Positions 44,796 to 52,939 of a stretch of DNA of 64,000 nt are shown piece by piece. A program made the position numbers and the translations under genes. The stretch's first letter is position 1. Each line of letters opens with the position of its first letter. The stretch is from Kofleriaceae bacterium (GTDB taxonomy: Bacteria; Myxococcota_A; Polyangia; Haliangiales; Haliangiaceae). Where the stretch lies: the NCBI GenBank assembly GCA_022842285.1, contig JALHPV010000004.1, positions 1 to 64,000 on the forward strand, in the 5' to 3' direction. The notes below the pieces were generated by a model that was not told the DNA's origin, made no database searches, and saw nothing but the letters and a program-made list of their open reading frames with translations.

Positions 44796-46463
44796 TTACG
44801 TCTCGCCGAGCTCCTTGAGCTTGTAGAACAGTGAGCGGAGTGGCAATCCAAGCGCCTCCGCGGCGTCCTTGCGACTGCCACCGCAGGCGCGGAGGGCGGC
44901 ATGGATCGCCTGGCGCTCGAAGGTACGTACCCGCTCGCGCAGGTTGCCGAGCTCCTGGCTCGACTCCGGGGCGGTAGAGGTCGATAGGAGCGGCGCTCGC
45001 ATCCGTTCGGGCAAGTCGCTGACGTCGATCACCGAGTTCCGAGCGACGACGATGGCGCGCTCGATCGCGTTGCGGAGCTCGCGAATGTTCCCGGGGAAGG
45101 CATAGGCGTGGAGGACATCGCGAGCCAGTGGCGTGATACCCGTGACGGTGCGCTGATGGCGCTGGTTGCCCTCGCGAATGAAGGTGGCCACCAGGGGCTC
45201 GAGGTCATCGCGACGCTCGCGCAGCGGCGGGATGGTGATGCCGAAGCCTTCGAGTCGGTAGAACAGATCCTCGCGAAACGACTTCGCCGCCGCCGCCTTC
45301 ACGAGGTCGACGTGGGTCGCCGCGATGATCCGGACGTCGATCGCGACCGGCTTCGTGCTCCCGAGGCGCTGGACGCGGCGCGACTCGAGTACGCGCAACA
45401 GCGCGGCCTGCGCCGCCGCCGACAGCTCGCCGATCTCGTCGAGGAACAGCGAGCCGCCGTCCGCCTGCTCGAACAGCCCTGGCATCGCGCGGTCGGCACC
45501 GGTGAACGCGCCCCGCTCGTAGCCGAACAGCGTGGCCTCGAGCAAGCTCGGCGCGATGGCAGCACAGTTGATGGCACACAAGGGTCCACTGCGATGGCTC
45601 GCCTCGTGAACCAACGTGGCCAGGACGTCCTTGCCGGTGCCGGTCTCACCACGCAACAGCACCGAGATCTGGGACTGGGCGACCCGGCGTAGCTCGGCGA
45701 CGATGCCGAGCATCTGCGCGGATCGAAACACCGGGCCGGTCGTGGTTGCCTCCGGTGGTACGTCGCCGCGGAGCGCCGTGACGGCACGCTCGATGGCAGC
45801 CGCCGCACCACTGTCACCGGTGCCGGCATCGACCGTCGTCATGCCAAAGCGCAGCCCTTCGTCGGTGAGGAGCTTTCGCAGCGCCGGGGCGCCGCCCGGC
45901 CCCGTCTCGGGAAGCACGACCAGGAGCAAGCCGGCACCGAACACTCCGACGCGATCGATCGGGCGGAGCACCGAGCGAAGCAGCGTGGACACCGCGAGCA
46001 GTCCGCGTCGCTCGGTGTCGACGGCGACGACGGACGTGAGATGACGTAGCACGCGACAGCGCGCGAGCTCCTCGTCGAGACGGTCGCTCAGCTCGTCGTA
46101 CGGATCGAGATCGTGATCCTGCAGCGCCGCTGATGCAGGGTCGCGGAACAGCACGACCACATCGCCGAGTCGGATCTCGACCCCATCGCTCAGGACCGCG
46201 CGGTCCACGCGCTGGCCTCGCACGAACGTGCCATTGGTCGAGCCAAGATCCTCGACCGCGGTTCGTCCGTCGCCGACCGCGAAGCGCGCGTGCTCGCGCG
46301 ACACGCTCGCATCATCGATCACCAGATCGGCGGGGGCACTGCGGCCGGCGATCAGCGTCCCTCGGCTCGGCAACCGCACCGCGCGCACACCGCCCGGGCC
46401 GTACACGAACAGCGTGGCGTGGGCGAGCCCTCCAGCGCTGTCGCGCTTCGCCGTCTCATCCAC
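44796..46463 (-). CDS. FHA-domain sigma-54-dependent transcription activator
   Basis: 555 residues. An N-terminal FHA domain (~20-100: AGRSAPADLVI, SREHARF, DLGSTNGTFVRG) reads phosphothreonine. A spacer region (~130-230) links to an AAA+ domain: Walker A GETGTGKD, the sigma-54 contact loop GAFTGA (in YERGAFTGADRA), Walker B GGSLFLDEIGE, and the arginine-finger region. The C-terminus is a Fis-type HTH (GGSRKDAAEALGLPLRSLFYKL). It should activate a sigma-54 promoter in response to Ser/Thr phosphorylation, most simply by the kinase encoded next to it (46521-48506, same strand, 57 bases upstream). Myxobacteria use such FHA-EBPs in development. The target promoter is not identifiable here. Confidence 0.93.
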   Translation of the reverse strand: MDETAKRDSAGGLAHATLFVYGPGGVRAVRLPSRGTLIAGRSAPADLVIDDASVSREHARFAVGDGRTAVEDLGSTNGTFVRGQRVDRAVLSDGVEIRLGDVVVLFRDPASAALQDHDLDPYDELSDRLDEELARCRVLRHLTSVVAVDTERRGLLAVSTLLRSVLRPIDRVGVFGAGLLLVVLPETGPGGAPALRKLLTDEGLRFGMTTVDAGTGDSGAAAAIERAVTALRGDVPPEATTTGPVFRSAQMLGIVAELRRVAQSQISVLLRGETGTGKDVLATLVHEASHRSGPLCAINCAAIAPSLLEATLFGYERGAFTGADRAMPGLFEQADGGSLFLDEIGELSAAAQAALLRVLESRRVQRLGSTKPVAIDVRIIAATHVDLVKAAAAKSFREDLFYRLEGFGITIPPLRERRDDLEPLVATFIREGNQRHQRTVTGITPLARDVLHAYAFPGNIRELRNAIERAIVVARNSVIDVSDLPERMRAPLLSTSTAPESSQELGNLRERVRTFERQAIHAALRACGGSRKDAAEALGLPLRSLFYKLKELGET

Positions 46464-46520
46464 GACAGCAGCATTTCGCAGCAGGCCCCGCCAAGCAAGG
46501 GCGTCCCGGACTTCGCGCCA

Positions 46521-48506
46521 TCAGCGCCGATTCCATTCGTCCTCGGTCTTGCATCGCACCATCTGTCCCGTCAGCGGCTTCCCCGTGGGAAGCGAGTAGC
46601 CGCGGCAGGTGTCGCCCTGGTTGCCGAAGAAGATGTTGCCGAACTGACCGCCGTCGCGCGCGCCGCAGTACGTACAGTTGATCGTCCCGACGCTCGGGAC
46701 GGTCTCCTTGAAGCCGTCGCACGTCGCGCCTGGGGAGGCGGGGTACATCCAACGCGTCGCGCATTGGCGCGAGCCATCCGGCTTGACCTCGTCGACGACC
46801 GAGCAGAGATACTGACCGGAGTCGAGCCTGCACCAGCACTCGGGGTCCTTCCGGCGCACCTGGCAGACCAGGACCTGGCTCTCGGCTTCATAGGCCAGGC
46901 ACTCGCACCGCCGCTCCCCGGGGCCGGGCACGGCGGGGACGACGGCCTTCTTCGCGCCAAGGTGAAAGGGATTGGGTTTCACCGTGACGCTGGGCCGGGG
47001 CGCCAGGACCGCGAGCCGGGCCGCGACCCGATCACGTAGCTCGCCCGGCGGACCGAGCGTGACGTAGCGCTCGTAGTGATCGCGCGCGTCGCGATGGGCG
47101 CCAAGGCCATCGTAGAGCTCGGCGACCTTGGCTTCGAGGGCGATCTCGCCACCTGCGGCGATCGCATCCTGATACGCCGCGATCGCCTTGGCCGTCTGGC
47201 CGCTGATCACGGCCGCTTCCGCGTCGGCGATCAGGGATGCGAGCCGGTCCTCCGGCGGGTCGGGCGCCCGGGCATCCAGGCTGGCATCCGGCGCAAGGGC
47301 CACCTGGCTCGGGGCACTGGAGCGGGGTTCGGCCGGCTCCGCCGGTGAGCTCGCCACTCGCACGATGCCCACCAGGGTGACCACGATCGCCACGACGGAC
47401 AGGATGCCGGCTACGCGCCAGCTCGGGCGGTTCCGCGAGGACGGAGCAGGCGGCTCTCCCGCACGGGAGACGACCGTCGAGGCGAGCTCGGGCGAGGCAC
47501 GATTCCGGGGAGTCGGTACGCTGGGGCGCGTCGTCGCGAGCGCGGCTGGACTGGAAGACCGGCCCTCCACCGCTGGCGACGGCGCGAGGTCGCTGAGTGC
47601 GGCCCGGAAGGCGCGCGCATCCGCGAACCGATCACGAGGATCCTTCTCCAATGCCGTCGCGACGGCGGCGACCAGTCCGGGTGATAGCCCAGACCGTGCC
47701 CCTGCGAGGTTGGGTGCGGGCACGTCGGCGAAGTCCGCGAGCTTCGTGATGCTCGTGCCGTGGAACGGCAGGGAGCCCGTGATCATCAGGAACATCATGG
47801 TCCCGACCGAATACAGATCGGCGCGGTGATCGATCGCGCGCCCCATCAGGTGCTCGGGCGCCATGAACTGGGGCGTGCCGATGACCCGCCCGGTCCCCGT
47901 GTCGAGCTGAGCTCCCCCATCGCGCACTGACTTGGCGATGCCGAAGTCCGTGATCTTGACGACGTCAGTCGGGCCGTCGAGCAACAGCACGTTCGCCGGC
48001 TTGATGTCGCGGTGGATGATCCCCGCATCGTGAATCGCCTGGAGGCCGTCGAGCACCTGGCGCGTGATCGCGATGACGCGATCGACATCCATAGCACCAC
48101 CCGCCAGGACGGCCTGCAGGTCTCGCCCCTGCACGAGCTCCATGACGATGTAGTCCGCATCGGCATCGGCGCCCACGTCCATCACCTGCACGACGTGCGG
48201 ATGGGCGACCTTGCTGGCGGCGCGTGCTTCCTGACGAAACCGCGCCCGCGTGTCCCCATCGGCCTCTGCGTGAGAGACGAACTTGATCGCGACCTGTCGA
48301 TCGAGCCCGATGTGCTCGGCCTCGTACACGACGCCCATGCCGCCGCGGCCCCGCAGCGTGCGGACGAAGTACCGGCCATCGATGGTGCGGCCGATCAGCG
48401 GATCATCGACGCTCGCTTCGTCGACGACGATGGGCCCTCCATCGAGCGAGCAGAACCGCTCGGGTCCCTCGTACTCGGTGTGGCAGACCCGGCAGCGCCG
48501 CTTCAT
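46521..48506 (-). CDS. Ser/Thr protein kinase with N-terminal zinc ribbon and Cys-rich C-terminal domain
   Basis: 661 residues. The N-terminus MKRRCRVCHTEYEG then FCSLDGG is a zinc-ribbon-like CxxC...C module. The Hanks kinase (~40-300) is complete: GRGGMGVVYEA, VAIKFVSH, HRDIKPANVL, DFGIAKS, and MAPEHLMG. A Pro/Ser-rich linker and one membrane helix (VAGILSVVAIVVTLVGIV) follow, then a TPR-like part (DAEAAVISGQTAKAIAAYQDA in part) and a C-terminal region with 12 cysteines (RCECLAY, ECWC, NCTYC, CRGY). The outer Cys-rich domain is the likely sensor. The FHA-sigma-54 activator is immediately downstream, suggesting a kinase-to-regulator pair. Confidence 0.92.
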   Translation of the reverse strand: MKRRCRVCHTEYEGPERFCSLDGGPIVVDEASVDDPLIGRTIDGRYFVRTLRGRGGMGVVYEAEHIGLDRQVAIKFVSHAEADGDTRARFRQEARAASKVAHPHVVQVMDVGADADADYIVMELVQGRDLQAVLAGGAMDVDRVIAITRQVLDGLQAIHDAGIIHRDIKPANVLLLDGPTDVVKITDFGIAKSVRDGGAQLDTGTGRVIGTPQFMAPEHLMGRAIDHRADLYSVGTMMFLMITGSLPFHGTSITKLADFADVPAPNLAGARSGLSPGLVAAVATALEKDPRDRFADARAFRAALSDLAPSPAVEGRSSSPAALATTRPSVPTPRNRASPELASTVVSRAGEPPAPSSRNRPSWRVAGILSVVAIVVTLVGIVRVASSPAEPAEPRSSAPSQVALAPDASLDARAPDPPEDRLASLIADAEAAVISGQTAKAIAAYQDAIAAGGEIALEAKVAELYDGLGAHRDARDHYERYVTLGPPGELRDRVAARLAVLAPRPSVTVKPNPFHLGAKKAVVPAVPGPGERRCECLAYEAESQVLVCQVRRKDPECWCRLDSGQYLCSVVDEVKPDGSRQCATRWMYPASPGATCDGFKETVPSVGTINCTYCGARDGGQFGNIFFGNQGDTCRGYSLPTGKPLTGQMVRCKTEDEWNRR

Positions 48507-48545
48507 TCAGCGAGGATCATAGCCTCGTACGGCGGTGCTGGGCGG

Positions 48546-49034
48546 CTAGTACCCGAGCGCCTTGCATGCGGCCTTCCACACCTTCGGCCATCCTCTGCAC
48601 GCGTACCGGCTCGGGGTTCCCTTGCAGGCCTGCTCGACACCCTCGCTGGCGAGGCACGCGAGCTGGCACGCTGCTCGGACCAAGAGGTCATCGGGGCGAT
48701 TACACGCTCTCCACTGTTCGTGCGTACACCCCGCGCCCTGCGCATTTCCCGCGGCGCTCTCGTCCTCCAGCACGATCTCGATCGGGCACTCGGCGCCGAG
48801 CTCGTCGAGCCCATCGCCGGGCCCCGGATCGCCGGGTCCCGCATCGCCGGGCCCCGGATCCGCGACGCCCGCGTCGACGGTGGCACACGCCGGGTCGTCA
48901 CCCGCTACCTCGCAGTCGAGCGCGACCGCCTGGGCCGCCTCGCCCGTGTCGGGCGAGTGCCGCGTCCCGGGATCAATGCAACCGGCGCCGAGCGTCAGAC
49001 CAAACCAGATCGCGATGACTCCAAATGCCTTCAT
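48546..49034 (-). CDS. Lipoprotein with Asp/Pro/Gly linker and Cys-rich domain
   Basis: 162 residues from ATG 49034, with GGAGG 4-5 bases upstream as ribosome-binding site. The signal MKAFGVIAIWFGLTLGAGC has the lipobox GAGC. A linker rich in Asp, Pro and Gly (GVADPGPGDAGPGDPGPGDG) precedes a small domain with about eight cysteines (AECPIE, AGCTHE, RACNRP, AACQLACL, QACKG, YACRG, AACKAL). The repeated CxxxC spacing suggests disulfide-bonded helices. It lies 39 bases downstream of the kinase and may belong to its operon. A strong inverted repeat lies in the gap between it and the divergent lipoprotein at 49262. Confidence 0.65.
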   Translation of the reverse strand: MKAFGVIAIWFGLTLGAGCIDPGTRHSPDTGEAAQAVALDCEVAGDDPACATVDAGVADPGPGDAGPGDPGPGDGLDELGAECPIEIVLEDESAAGNAQGAGCTHEQWRACNRPDDLLVRAACQLACLASEGVEQACKGTPSRYACRGWPKVWKAACKALGY

Positions 49035-49093
49035 CAGTCCTCCTTGACCAATGACAAGAGCACCTGGAATGCCAGCGCCGACGACCGCCCAGG

Positions 49094-49126
49094 CAGCGCC
49101 CCGACAGCGCCCCGACAGCGCCCCGA
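49094..49126. repeat. Three tandem copies of an 11-bp repeat
   Basis: The unit CAGCGCCCCGA is repeated three times without interruption in the gap between two divergent lipoprotein genes. A short direct repeat array here may bind a regulator or reflect replication slippage; it is too short and too regular to be a CRISPR. Confidence 0.7.
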
Positions 49127-49133
49127 CCTCCCC

Positions 49134-49187
49134 GACTGCAAGAACCTGCACGAACAGGCGTCTGGCTGCGTGCAGCTTCTTGCAGTC
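49134..49187. promoter_or_regulatory. 18-bp inverted repeat between divergent lipoprotein genes
   Basis: The left arm (49134-49151) starts GACTGCAAGAA and ends CTGCAC; the right arm (49170-49187) starts GTGCAG and ends TTCTTGCAGTC. They pair over 18 bases with one mismatch and an 18-base loop. This is far above chance for its position. It sits 100 bases upstream of the minus-strand lipoprotein start (49034) and 75 bases upstream of the plus-strand start (49262), so it may be an operator for a dimeric regulator or a cruciform/transcript hairpin controlling both genes. It has no downstream T run. Confidence 0.6.
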
Positions 49188-49261
49188 CGCGGATGCGACG
49201 GCTCTCGGCGGCACGGATCGGCGGCCCGCGCCGGGGCATGCCGGCTGCAAAAGCCATCTGC

Positions 49262-49993
49262 ATGCACACCACCTTCATCGCATCGACGCTTCTCGTCTCT
49301 CTGGCTGCCTGTCTCGCCGAGCCCGCCCCGCAGGAGCTCCCCGCCACCGAGGTGGTGCCCGAGGACGTCGCGCGCGCGGTCGTGGCCGGGCCGCCGGATG
49401 ACTGCCATGGCGCGCCGGTGGCGGAGCCGCAGTCGTGCACCGACTTCGCGTGGCAATGCGGTGCGGTCAACATCATCGGGGTCGCCAATGACGTCTTGAG
49501 CCAGATGGAGCCCGGCTGCGATCCATGGGACGGGCTCGATATCGTCATCGATATCGTGAACACGCCCGACCGCGACCTGACCGAGAACCTCGCGATCTGG
49601 GCCTGCAACGTCCTCGAGTGCCTACCGCCGAGTGCGTCGAGCAACCCTCAGGTCGTGGCCGCGAATGCCGCATGTGCCGCCGGTACCGTGCTGGCGACAG
49701 CGATCCGCTGCGCGGCCCTCTACGACCTGTGCGAGACGGAGCGGCTCAACGCGCAGCCGATCTGTCCAGGCGACAACCCATGCCCGTATCGCCCCAGCGT
49801 GCTCGCGTGTGACGGGGATGCGCCGCGAGACCAGACGGACATCTCACGCGACTGCAGTGCCGTCGTCGACAATCTCGGGGTCAGTGGCCCTACCCACAGC
49901 TCCTGCATGGCCTCGTGTGTCGCGACCACGATCGAAGGGGGTGCGTTCTGCGGTTCCGGCCCCGAGACCGACGAGCCTACCGAGGGTCAATAG
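49262..49993 (+). CDS. Cys-rich predicted lipoprotein
   Basis: 243 residues from ATG 49262. The signal MHTTFIASTLLVSLAAC has the lipobox LAAC. The mature protein has many cysteines (DCHG, SCTDF, QCGAV, GCDPW, WACNV, ECLPP, ACAAG, RCAAL, LCETE, ICPGDNPCP, ACDGD, DCSAV, SCMASCV, FCGSG), suggesting a disulfide-stabilised secreted domain; it also has Trp/Asp-rich patches (WDGLDIVIDIV). No family is recognised. It is divergent from the lipoprotein at 48546 with the 18-bp inverted repeat between them. Confidence 0.65.
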   Translation: MHTTFIASTLLVSLAACLAEPAPQELPATEVVPEDVARAVVAGPPDDCHGAPVAEPQSCTDFAWQCGAVNIIGVANDVLSQMEPGCDPWDGLDIVIDIVNTPDRDLTENLAIWACNVLECLPPSASSNPQVVAANAACAAGTVLATAIRCAALYDLCETERLNAQPICPGDNPCPYRPSVLACDGDAPRDQTDISRDCSAVVDNLGVSGPTHSSCMASCVATTIEGGAFCGSGPETDEPTEGQ

Positions 49994-50024
49994 GCTGATC
50001 GCCCGTCGACCGATGCGGCGAGCT

Positions 50025-50312
50025 TCAGCCCGGCAGCGGCGGCTGCCATTCGACGCGGTTTCTGCTGTCGACGAGGGCCACGTGCACGGACGTCGTGCTC
50101 GCGCTCCCCGCGCCACTGACGGTCACGCGGAACCGGGCCCGGGTCCCGAGGTGAAGCCAATCCGGCTTGATCGCGACGAGCTCCAGCCCCCGTGAGGTCA
50201 CGTCGGCGACCACCACCCGGCGGCGGCGGTACACGACGGCGACCGCGATCGGAGGTCCGACGACCGCGCCGATGATCGCTCCCACGAGCATGCTGTGAGC
50301 CAGCGAGCTCAT
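50025..50312 (-). CDS. Small membrane-anchored hypothetical protein
   Basis: 95 residues from ATG 50312. The N-terminal helix (MLVGAIIGAVVGPPIAVAVVY) spans the membrane once, followed by Arg-rich residues (RRRRVVVADV) and a beta-rich cytoplasmic or periplasmic part (TRARFRVTVSGAG, STTSVHVALVD). The longer frame starting further upstream (50657) lacks any support. No family recognised. It is divergent from the APP1-like lipoprotein gene at 50464. Confidence 0.5.
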   Translation of the reverse strand: MSSLAHSMLVGAIIGAVVGPPIAVAVVYRRRRVVVADVTSRGLELVAIKPDWLHLGTRARFRVTVSGAGSASTTSVHVALVDSRNRVEWQPPLPG

Positions 50313-50463
50313 CGCGCGAGCCTCGATCGATACGGCATGTCCCGCATCGTAGCTCGGAGGGCCGTCCTCGTCGCAAACCGGCGTGTCGAGTAGCCAGCCC
50401 GGGACGGCGATCGAGGGCTCGCACCGACTTGGCCGGGCGCACGAATTGCTCGACGCGTCAGAC

Positions 50464-51474
50464 ATGCTGGTCACCGGCTCATGGCGTCGCCCCTGCACGA
50501 TCTTGTTTGCAGTCGCGATCGGCGGCTGCGGTCTCACCCCTGATGACGGCACCGTCGAGGATCTCGGGCCCATCTCCGATGACAAGGCCGATACCGCCCT
50601 GCCCCGCGAGGTGGCGGTCGAGCTCGGGGCCGGTGAGAGCAAGCGCTTCCGGATCACGACTGCCGCCTTTCGCGTGACCCTGACCCAGGAGGGAGAGGTC
50701 GCCGCCGAGCTCGCGGCCCAGAACCACGAGTTGATCTACACCAGCGAGGTGACGGCGCGGCCGGACCTCGCCGTCGACGGTGACGGCACGTCGCGGGTCT
50801 GGACGGTCACGGTCCGGAATCGTGGTGACGCTGACCTCGACGCGACGGTGGTCTTCGCGGCCCGGCCACGCACGAACGAGATCGGTATCGTGTCGGATAT
50901 CGACAAGACCGTGCTTCCGCCGGAGACCGCGTCCGGACTCGCTGCGCCGTACCCGGGGGTCGCGGCCCTCCTCCAGACGCTCGAGGCCGCGACGGTCGGG
51001 GACGTCACCTACGTCACCGCGCGCGAGCCCGAGGCGGTGCTCGAGATCCCCGCGTGGATGGCGGAGCACGGGGTGCCGGCGGGGCCGATCGAGACCGGGG
51101 TGAGCGGTGTCCCGTGGATCGCGCAGGCGGAGAAGGTCCGCGACATCACGCGCATCTTCGAAGCGCGCCCGGAGCAGCGCTTCGTACTGTTCGGAGACAC
51201 GTCACACCGCGATCCGGAGGCGTACGCGGAGATTCGCGCCGCCTTCCCCGATCGCGTGGCCGCGATCTTCATTCACAAGGTGAACGTCACCGTGTCTCCG
51301 CAGCGCGTCGACGGCATGCACCTCGTGACCAACTACGCCGAGGCCGCGGCCATCGCCTTCGGCGAGGAGCTGCTGGACGAGGCCGCCGCCCGGGGCGTGA
51401 TCGCGAGCGCGGTCGAGAGCGGTCTGACGCTCTCCGACGACGACATCGACGCGTTGATCGACGCGCACCGATAG
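50464..51474 (+). CDS. Lipoprotein with an APP1-type phosphatase domain
   Basis: 336 residues from ATG 50464. The signal (ILFAVAIGGCGL) has a lipobox (IGGC). A beta-sandwich region (~50-150) precedes a HAD-like APP1 phosphatidate phosphatase domain: the nucleophile motif SDIDKTVL (DxDxT/V form), GVAALLQTLEA, YVTAREPEAVLEI, the Lys in AEKVRDITRI, and LFGDTSHRDPEAYAEI, the acidic motif near the active site. This matches PF09949-type enzymes that act on phosphatidic acid. Being lipid-anchored, it would work in the envelope. The active-site residues all appear to be present, so activity is likely; substrate is inference. Confidence 0.75.
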   Translation: MLVTGSWRRPCTILFAVAIGGCGLTPDDGTVEDLGPISDDKADTALPREVAVELGAGESKRFRITTAAFRVTLTQEGEVAAELAAQNHELIYTSEVTARPDLAVDGDGTSRVWTVTVRNRGDADLDATVVFAARPRTNEIGIVSDIDKTVLPPETASGLAAPYPGVAALLQTLEAATVGDVTYVTAREPEAVLEIPAWMAEHGVPAGPIETGVSGVPWIAQAEKVRDITRIFEARPEQRFVLFGDTSHRDPEAYAEIRAAFPDRVAAIFIHKVNVTVSPQRVDGMHLVTNYAEAAAIAFGEELLDEAAARGVIASAVESGLTLSDDDIDALIDAHR

Positions 51475-51487
51475 CGCGTCGCGCCGG

Positions 51488-51820
51488 TTACGCGCCGAGG
51501 GGGGCGTAGTTCGTGCTCGCGTCGCCACCGAGCGACGGCAGCGGGCTCGAGCTCCCGCCACTGGGCCCGCCGCTGGGCCAGTTGTCGATGGCCCGACCGA
51601 CGGCGCGGCCGCCGATGTTGCCGGCGACGTTGCCCACGGCCGCGCCCACGCCAGCGGCACCGAACCGGCTGCCGACCAACCCGCCGAGGGCGCTGCCTCC
51701 GACGCCGCCCACGTTGCCCAGGGTCTGCTCCCAGGTCTCGCCATCGCGATCGCCGCCGTTGACGCGGCTGAGGGTGGACAGGTCGATCTCGAGAAACGTG
51801 GGCTCGTTCGTGGGGTTCAT
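51488..51820 (-). CDS. Glycine-rich peptide with double-glycine leader
   Basis: 110 residues from ATG 51820; AAGGAG sits 6 bases upstream, and a second ATG directly before it (51823) is possible. The leader NEPTFLEIDLSTLSRVNGG has the acidic/hydrophobic pattern and ends in GG, the cut site for C39-type exporters. The mature part is GxxxG-rich (GGVGGSALGGLVGSRFG, GAAVGNVAGNIGGRAVG), typical of helix-packing two-peptide bacteriocins, followed by a Ser/Pro/Gly-rich tail. Its last residues resemble the end of a chance translation of one CRISPR spacer, but only over about ten positions. No transporter or immunity gene is adjacent. It is convergent with the APP1-like gene. Confidence 0.55.
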   Translation of the reverse strand: MNPTNEPTFLEIDLSTLSRVNGGDRDGETWEQTLGNVGGVGGSALGGLVGSRFGAAGVGAAVGNVAGNIGGRAVGRAIDNWPSGGPSGGSSSPLPSLGGDASTNYAPLGA

Positions 51821-52057
51821 CATGATCTCCTTGGGTTGGCAGAGGTCATTGCCAGGACCGAGCCAGGCGCTGTCCTCCCCCGCCAAGCGAACGCGGGCGC
51901 CGCTGAAGGGAGGCCCCGCGCACCGGAGGTGCAAGGCGTTGCCACTCGAGGGCAGCCGGTGAACCACGATCCCGGAGCCATCGCCTCCGCGCCGTCTACC
52001 TGGCCTGTAACCTCGCGCACCCGCGAGGCGACACCCATCCGATAAGATGGTGACTGG

Positions 52058-52603
52058 ATGGTCCGGTGGTTGCTCGCGATGGCGCTCGCAGGATGTGGTC
52101 GACTCGGCTTCGATGCCGTCCCCTCCGGGGATGCCAACGTCGACACGCTGTCCCCCGACGCGCTGCCGTACGACATCGCGAACGGCGAGTGTCCGCCCAC
52201 GTACGTCGCCTCCGGCGGTCACTGCTACCGCTTCGTGACCACGGGGACAGAAGACTGGCTCGAGGCCGAGCTCGCCTGCGAGGCTGACCTGATCGGAGCA
52301 CACCTCGTCATCATCGAGGATGATGCCGAGGCCGAGCTCGTCGACGGAGCGGCCCCGCCCGACAACTTCGATCACTCGCTCGGCGTCAGCGATCGAGTGA
52401 CCGAAGGTGTCTACCTCGACGTCACGGGGGAGCCCGTGACGCGCCTGCCCTGGGCGACCTCGCCAGACGCCAACGAGGACTGCCTCCTGGTTCGCGACGA
52501 CCGTGCCTACACGACCGTGTCGTGTGAAGGGCCGAACGACTACATGTGCGAATACGACGGCCGACCGGCGGACCCCTCGGCATACCTCGACACCGGCGAC
52601 TGA
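52058..52603 (+). CDS. Lipoprotein with a C-type-lectin-like domain
   Basis: 181 residues from ATG 52058. The signal MVRWLLAMALAGC has a lipobox (LAGC), followed by an Asp/Pro/Ala linker (GDANVDTLSPDALPYD). Residues ~45-165 fit a C-type lectin fold: GECPPTYVASGGHCYRF, then WLEAELACEADLIGAHLVII, and the closing EDCLLVRDDRAYTTVSCEGPNDYMCEY (quoted in parts), giving the six-cysteine pattern of the family. The calcium-site EPN/QPD motif is not clear, so sugar binding is uncertain. It is a likely surface protein. Its C-terminus is convergent with the small gene at 52622. Confidence 0.7.
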   Translation: MVRWLLAMALAGCGRLGFDAVPSGDANVDTLSPDALPYDIANGECPPTYVASGGHCYRFVTTGTEDWLEAELACEADLIGAHLVIIEDDAEAELVDGAAPPDNFDHSLGVSDRVTEGVYLDVTGEPVTRLPWATSPDANEDCLLVRDDRAYTTVSCEGPNDYMCEYDGRPADPSAYLDTGD

Positions 52604-52621
52604 CCGCTCGGTCCCCCGGGT

Positions 52622-52795
52622 TCAGCCGTAGGTGTTGACGCGTGTCCCCTGATGCTCGGTGGGCGGTGGGGGCGCCTTGGCCTGCTCGATGAGGGCCACC
52701 GCGCCTTCGCCCTCGGCCTTGGCTGCATTCTGGGCCACCTTCTCCATTCGCATGGCGACGGCTCCCACGACGGTTCCTGCTTTGGCTACATCCAT
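52622..52795 (-). CDS. Small YjfB-like (putative motility) protein
   Basis: 57 residues from ATG 52795. The short sequence MDVAKAGTVVGAVAMRMEKV, then a middle helix, and the end GTRVNTYG resembles the YjfB-like small proteins of bacteria, which share a conserved C-terminal G-x-N-(V/I)-D/T pattern. A longer frame that begins at 52936 runs through CRISPR-repeat sequence and is rejected. It lies beside the degenerate end of the CRISPR array. There is no visible ribosome-binding site, so the call is tentative. Confidence 0.35.
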   Translation of the reverse strand: MDVAKAGTVVGAVAMRMEKVAQNAAKAEGEGAVALIEQAKAPPPPTEHQGTRVNTYG

Positions 52796-52885
52796 GACGT
52801 AACGGATCGGCCAGCGGCGCGGTCCGTGTAGGGCGACCATGGGTCGCCCATCGCCCTGACCATGTAGAACCGCTACCGGACGGAG

Positions 52886-52902
52886 ATCGGCGCGGCGATC
52901 AC
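52886..52902. repeat. Remnant CRISPR half-repeat at the trailer end
   Basis: Bases 52886-52902 match the last 17 bases of the array repeat exactly (ATCGGCGCGGCGATCAC), while the upstream 19 bases do not match. It is 37 bases before the first recognisable repeat, the normal spacer length. This is a decaying leader-distal repeat, so the array was once longer. Confidence 0.7.
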
Positions 52903-52939
52903 ACATCGTGATCAAGAGCGTCGGCGACATCGGCAACTA

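Noticed and set aside
49094-49126. Possible second small CRISPR
   Set aside because: Units are 11 bases with no spacers between them, so it is a plain tandem repeat.
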